A stretch of DNA of 38,653 nt, taken from positions 5,546-44,198 of the forward strand of contig DCHT01000041.1 in the NCBI GenBank assembly GCA_002314885.1, written 5' to 3'. Source of the stretch: Bacteroidales bacterium UBA1745 (GTDB lineage Bacteria; Bacteroidota; Bacteroidia; Bacteroidales; UBA932). A program made the position numbers and the translations under genes. Positions 34,767 to 38,653 of the stretch are shown here, one piece after another (position 1 is the stretch's first letter; each line of letters opens with the position of its first letter). The notes beneath the pieces are model-generated. The model searched no databases and had not been told where the DNA came from. It saw only the letters and a program-made list of their open reading frames with translations.

Positions 34767-36113
34767 ATGGCCAACAAACCAAAAATCTTCGTGCTGGACA
34801 CCAATGTGATCCTCCACGACTACAAGGCAATCCGCAAATTCCAGGACAATGACATTGTCATACCTATGGCCGTCATTGAGGAACTCGACAAATTCAAGAA
34901 GGGCAACGACGCCCTCTCATTCAACTCCAGAGGCTTCGTACGCGAACTCGACAAGCTCACCGGCCACAAGATGTTCGGCAAGTACGGTGTTCCTATCGGC
35001 AAGGGTATGGGATGCATCAAGGTTGAGGTCAACCATCCTTTCCCTGAGGCGCTTCAGGCCTGCTTCAAGGACGACATCCAGGACCATCGCATCATCGCCA
35101 CGGCAATGTGGGTGAGGGACAACAACCCTGGCCGCTTCGTGGCCCTCGTCACCAAGGACATCAATATGCGAATGAAGGCGAAAGCCGTGGGAATGGAAGT
35201 CCAGGACTATATGACGGACCGCGTCGAGGAGACGAAGATGGAGAATGCCCTCAAGGAAGTCCAGGTCCTCAACGACCTGCCTTCCGAGACTCTCCAGGCA
35301 ATCAACTACGGTCCCGAAAACGCCGTCGACTGGAGGGAGATTTCCCAGAAGGAACCATCTGCAAATCAATTATATAAGCTTAACTGGCCGGGCAATGGTG
35401 AGGCGCAGGTGTGCGCCCGCTACGACGCTTCCCGCAAGAAGGTCGCCCTCGTCCGCACCCGCGAAGCCTACGGCATACGCCCACGCAACGACGAGCAGAA
35501 ATTCGCCATCGACGCCTGCCTCAACCCTAAGACCCAGCTGGTCAGCCTGACTGGCGGAGCCGGCACCGGAAAGACGCTCATCGCCCTCGCCGCAGCCCTC
35601 GAGCAGGAGGCTGATTTCGACCAGATCATACTCTCCCGCCCTGCCGTCATCCTCGGCAATCAGGACCTCGGCTTCCTGCCTGGAGACCAGAAGAGCAAGA
35701 TGAGTCCGTTCGTACAGCCTCTGATGGACAACCTCAATGTCATCAAGAGCTGCTTCAAGCCAACCAGCCGTCAGGCACTGCGCATAGAGGCTATGCTCAA
35801 GGAGGAGAAACTTCTCATCTCCCCTCTCGCATACATCCGCGGCCGCAGCCTCGGCAAGGTATTCTTCATCATCGACGAGGCCCAGAACCTCACTCCACAC
35901 GAGGTCAAGACCATCATCACCAGGGCCGGAGAAGGCACCAAGATCGTATTTACGGGTGATATTTACCAGATCGATCAGCCATATCTGGACCAGTGGTCCA
36001 ACGGCGTAACCCACCTTTCCGACAAGATGGGTGGCCAGGCTCTCTTCCAGCACGTGAACCTCCGCAAGGGCGAAAGAAGCGAACTTTCGGAGATAGCGGC
36101 GAAACTGCTCTAG
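34767..36113 (+). CDS. PIN domain-PhoH ATPase fusion protein (YlaK-like)
   Basis: 448 residues. The N-terminal PIN nuclease domain (about 1-150) has acidic residues in V-L-D11-T-N-V, E-E-L-D41-K-F, D106-H-R-I-I-A-T-A and T-K-D131-I-N-M. The PhoH ATPase domain (about 240-448) has Walker A G263-G-A-G-T-G-K-T270, Walker B I-I-D370-E-A-Q373, and V-F-T-G-D-I-Y-Q-I-D. This arrangement is the PhoH2/YlaK type, reported in other bacteria as RNA helicase plus RNase. It would act on RNA in the cytoplasm, by family knowledge. Both catalytic sites look intact. It follows the PurL-like gene by 6 bases. Confidence 0.93.
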   Translation: MANKPKIFVLDTNVILHDYKAIRKFQDNDIVIPMAVIEELDKFKKGNDALSFNSRGFVRELDKLTGHKMFGKYGVPIGKGMGCIKVEVNHPFPEALQACFKDDIQDHRIIATAMWVRDNNPGRFVALVTKDINMRMKAKAVGMEVQDYMTDRVEETKMENALKEVQVLNDLPSETLQAINYGPENAVDWREISQKEPSANQLYKLNWPGNGEAQVCARYDASRKKVALVRTREAYGIRPRNDEQKFAIDACLNPKTQLVSLTGGAGTGKTLIALAAALEQEADFDQIILSRPAVILGNQDLGFLPGDQKSKMSPFVQPLMDNLNVIKSCFKPTSRQALRIEAMLKEEKLLISPLAYIRGRSLGKVFFIIDEAQNLTPHEVKTIITRAGEGTKIVFTGDIYQIDQPYLDQWSNGVTHLSDKMGGQALFQHVNLRKGERSELSEIAAKLL

Positions 36114-36133
36114 GCGATTGCCGCGATTATTAT

Positions 36134-36164
36134 TTTAGATTGCAGAAAATTTAGCGTATATTCG
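36134..36164 (+). promoter_or_regulatory. Probable ppdK promoter (near-consensus)
   Basis: TTTA at 36134-36137, a 19-base spacer, then TATATTCG at 36157-36164: one mismatch in each element compared with TTTG-N19-TAnnTTTG. It would leave a leader of about 70 bases before the ATG at 36241. Confidence 0.45.
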
Positions 36165-36240
36165 CGGCGCATTTCTTTTTTGTGAGTAGAAACGCCGTTT
36201 TATTGACAATCAATCAACGAATTACATAAAACAATTACAA

Positions 36241-38653
36241 ATGGAAACTAAGAAAAGAGTTTACCGCTTCGGTGCCGGCAAGGCAGAAGGAAACGGCAAA
36301 ATGAGAGAGCTCCTCGGCGGCAAGGGTGCAAACCTCGCTGAGATGAACCTCCTCGGAATGCCTGTTCCTGCTGGCTTCACCATCACCACCGAATGCTGTA
36401 CTGAGTACTATGAGCTTGGCGGCGGTTACACCGCAGAGCTCAAGAAGGACGTAGCCGAGGCCCTCAAGGCAACTGAGGCTATTATGGGAATGAAGTTCGG
36501 CGACGCTGAGAATCCGCTTCTCGTAAGCTGCCGTTCAGGTGCAAGAAGCTCTATGCCTGGTATGATGGATACCATCCTCAATATCGGCCTTTGCTCTGCT
36601 ACCATCCCTGGTATGATCAAGAAGACCAACAACCCTCGTTTCGTATATGACGCATATCGTCGTCTCATTATGATGTATTCTGACGTCGTAATGGAGAAGG
36701 CAGAGGGCATCGAGCCAGCAGATGGCAAGGCTATCCGCCAGCAGCTCGACAAGATGATGGAAGACCTCAAGGAAGCTAAGGGCTACAAGAACGACACCGA
36801 GATCACCGCTGACGAGCTCAAGGCTCTCGCAGAGGCATTCAAGGTTCGCATCAAGGAAGTTCTCGGCGTAGAGTTCCCTGATTCAGCAGAGGAGCAGCTC
36901 TGGGGTTCAATCGGTGGCGTGTTCAAGTCCTGGAACGGAAAGCGCGCTATCAAGTACCGCCAGATCGAGGGTATTCCTGACGATTGGGGCACTGCAGTGA
37001 ACGTACAGTCAATGGTATTCGGTAATATGGGTGAGACCTCCGCTACCGGTGTGGCTTTCTCCCGTAACCCTGCCAACGGCGACAACAAGTTCTATGGCGA
37101 GTGGCTCATCAACGCACAGGGCGAGGACGTAGTTGCAGGTATCCGCACTCCTAACCCTCTCAACAACGCAACCAAGAGCCCTCAGAACCAGCACCTCGCT
37201 TCACTCGAAGACGCTATGCCTGAGGTTTACAAGCAGCTCGACGACATCCGCATCCGTCTTGAGGACCACTTCAACGATATGCAGGACATCGAGTTCACCA
37301 TCCAGGACAAGACTCTCTGGATGCTCCAGTGCCGTATCGGTAAGAGAACTGGTCTCGCAGCCCTCAATATGGCAATGGATATGCTCGAGGAAGGCAGGAT
37401 CGATGAGAAGACCGCTGTTATGCGCGTTTCCCCTGCTCAGCTCGACGAAATCCTCCACCCAATCCTCGACCCTGCTTCCGAGAAGAAGGCTACCGTTGTT
37501 GCACACGGTCTCCCAGCATCTCCAGGCGGTGCCGTAGGTACCATCGTATTCACCAACGCCGATGCCGTTGCCGCTGCAGCCCAGAAGAAGAGAGTCATCC
37601 TCGTCCGCGAAGAGACTTCTCCAGAGGATGTAGAGGGTATGCGCGCCGCTGCCGGTATCCTCACTATGAAGGGCGGTATGACCTCTCACGCTGCACTCGT
37701 TGCACGTGGCTGGGGCAAGTGCTGCATCGTAGGTTGCGAAGATATGAAGATCGACCTCGAGAAGAAGGAAGTATCCTTCAAGGGCAGCGACAAGGTATAC
37801 AAGGAAGGTGAGTCATTCTCCCTCAATGGCGCAAAGGGCGCTGTATACGCTACCGCAATCGATACAATGGACGCTTCCGACAACCCACGTTTCGTGAAGT
37901 TTATGGAAATCGCCGACAAGTTCCGCAAGCTTGGTGTACGCACCAACGCTGATACTCCTGAGGACGCTGCACGCGCACTCTCATTCGGAGCTGAGGGCAT
38001 CGGCCTCTTCCGTATCGAGCATATGTTCTATGGTGCAAACTCTGAGACTCCGCTCAGCAAGCTCCGCAAGATGATCCTCTCCAAGACTGACGAGGAGCGC
38101 CGCGCAGCACTCGCAGAGCTCGAGCCATTTATGAAGGCCGCTGTCAAGGGCACTATGAAGGTTATGGACGGCAAGCACGTCACCTTCCGTCTCCTCGACC
38201 CACCTCTCCACGAGTTCGTACCTACCACCGAGGACAAGAAGACTGAACTCGCAAACGAGCTTCACATCACCACCGGTGACATCGAGAAGCGTGGCGAGTC
38301 CCTCCACGAGGTCAACCCTATGATGGGTCACCGTGGCGTTCGTCTCCACATCACCTACCCTATGATCTCCGAGACTCAGTTCCGCGCAATCTTCACCGCA
38401 GCTGCTGAGCTTAAGAACGAAGGTCTCAACCCAATGCCTGAGATTATGGTTCCTGTAACCATCTCCGAGCGTGAGCTTCGTTTCCAGAAGGCTATCTGCG
38501 AGAAGATCAAGGCAGAGGTAGAGGCTAAGATGAATATGAACCTCGAGTACAAGTTCGGTACTATGATCGAGATCCCACGCGCAGCCCTCACCGCTGACCG
38601 TATGGCTCGCACCGCTGAGTTCTTCTCATTCGGTACCAACGACCTCACCCAGA
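36241..38653 (+). CDS. ppdK: Pyruvate phosphate dikinase (partial, 3' end outside window)
   Basis: 804 residues are visible, starting M-E-T-K-K-R-V-Y-R-F-G. The family is about 875-910 residues, so about 100 are missing. The ATP-grasp domain begins L-L-G-G-K-G-A-N-L-A-E-M, with the S-C-R-S-G-A-R-S-S-M-P-G-M-M-D-T nucleotide-binding region. The swivelling phosphohistidine domain has G-G-M-T-S-H483-A-A, where the preceding Thr481 is the regulatory phosphorylation site in the family. The PEP-binding barrel includes F-R-I-E-H-M-F and G-H-R-G-V-R-L, ending at G-T-N-D-L-T-Q. It interconverts PEP, AMP and PPi with pyruvate, ATP and Pi, replacing or complementing pyruvate kinase in many anaerobic Bacteroidales. 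Codon use is strongly biased, as for a highly expressed gene. The catalytic Cys of the last segment lies beyond the window and cannot be checked. Confidence 0.97.
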   Translation, partial: METKKRVYRFGAGKAEGNGKMRELLGGKGANLAEMNLLGMPVPAGFTITTECCTEYYELGGGYTAELKKDVAEALKATEAIMGMKFGDAENPLLVSCRSGARSSMPGMMDTILNIGLCSATIPGMIKKTNNPRFVYDAYRRLIMMYSDVVMEKAEGIEPADGKAIRQQLDKMMEDLKEAKGYKNDTEITADELKALAEAFKVRIKEVLGVEFPDSAEEQLWGSIGGVFKSWNGKRAIKYRQIEGIPDDWGTAVNVQSMVFGNMGETSATGVAFSRNPANGDNKFYGEWLINAQGEDVVAGIRTPNPLNNATKSPQNQHLASLEDAMPEVYKQLDDIRIRLEDHFNDMQDIEFTIQDKTLWMLQCRIGKRTGLAALNMAMDMLEEGRIDEKTAVMRVSPAQLDEILHPILDPASEKKATVVAHGLPASPGGAVGTIVFTNADAVAAAAQKKRVILVREETSPEDVEGMRAAAGILTMKGGMTSHAALVARGWGKCCIVGCEDMKIDLEKKEVSFKGSDKVYKEGESFSLNGAKGAVYATAIDTMDASDNPRFVKFMEIADKFRKLGVRTNADTPEDAARALSFGAEGIGLFRIEHMFYGANSETPLSKLRKMILSKTDEERRAALAELEPFMKAAVKGTMKVMDGKHVTFRLLDPPLHEFVPTTEDKKTELANELHITTGDIEKRGESLHEVNPMMGHRGVRLHITYPMISETQFRAIFTAAAELKNEGLNPMPEIMVPVTISERELRFQKAICEKIKAEVEAKMNMNLEYKFGTMIEIPRAALTADRMARTAEFFSFGTNDLTQ

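Overview
The window looks like a chromosomal segment of a Bacteroidales bacterium (Bacteroidota). The evidence is a SusC/SusD pair, many lipoproteins with Bacteroidota-type signal peptides, BACON and DUF4302-type surface proteins, and promoters of the Bacteroidota form (-7 TAnnTTTG, best case TTTG-N19-TATATTTG before the tRNA). There is also a Bacteroidales-style gene set: groES/groEL, pyruvate phosphate dikinase and a PIN-PhoH ATPase. No insertion sequence, prophage, integrase or CRISPR array is visible. No gene-free stretch exceeds about 300 bases; the longest intergenic gaps are about 190 bases.

Layout. 1-372 (minus): start of groEL and complete groES. 566-8251 (plus): a thioester-containing bacterial alpha-2-macroglobulin lipoprotein followed 3 bases later by penicillin-binding protein 1C, the classic paired envelope-defence module, ending in a strong hairpin shared with the next, convergent operon. 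8306-20833 (minus): a six-gene operon in the order SusC, SusD, zinc metallohydrolase lipoprotein, DUF4302 lipoprotein, BACON lipoprotein, collagen-like/BACON lipoprotein. 21024-21098 (plus): tRNA-Val(UAC) with a textbook promoter and terminator. 21138-22007 (minus): AraC-type regulator. 22144-23763 (plus): acyl-CoA synthetase. 23820-26090 (minus): EF-hand membrane protein of unknown role. 26175-27098 (plus): EamA transporter. 27100-33604 (minus): folC followed by a second alpha-2-macroglobulin-like protein that has lost the thioester. 33690-36113 (plus): a PurL/AIRS-C-like protein and a PIN-PhoH ATPase. 36241-end (plus): ppdK, cut by the window edge.

How the genes fit together. The six-gene operon looks like one outer-membrane uptake system. 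SusC is the TonB-dependent channel, SusD its lid, the metallohydrolase probably processes the ligand, and three further surface lipoproteins share a tandem beta-rich module, found here by comparing them directly. No glycoside hydrolase or polysaccharide lyase catalytic domain is present, so a proteinaceous or other non-glycan ligand is a reasonable inference. The two alpha-2-macroglobulins are periplasmic envelope proteins; only the PbpC-linked one has the reactive Cys-Gln motif.

The most unexpected signal is not a gene. The tetranucleotide CATG occurs only five times in 38.65 kb by my reading, against roughly 150 expected from composition. Codons before Met are switched from NNC to NNT to avoid it. 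This suggests restriction avoidance or methylation-driven mutation at CATG and is the observation I would check first.
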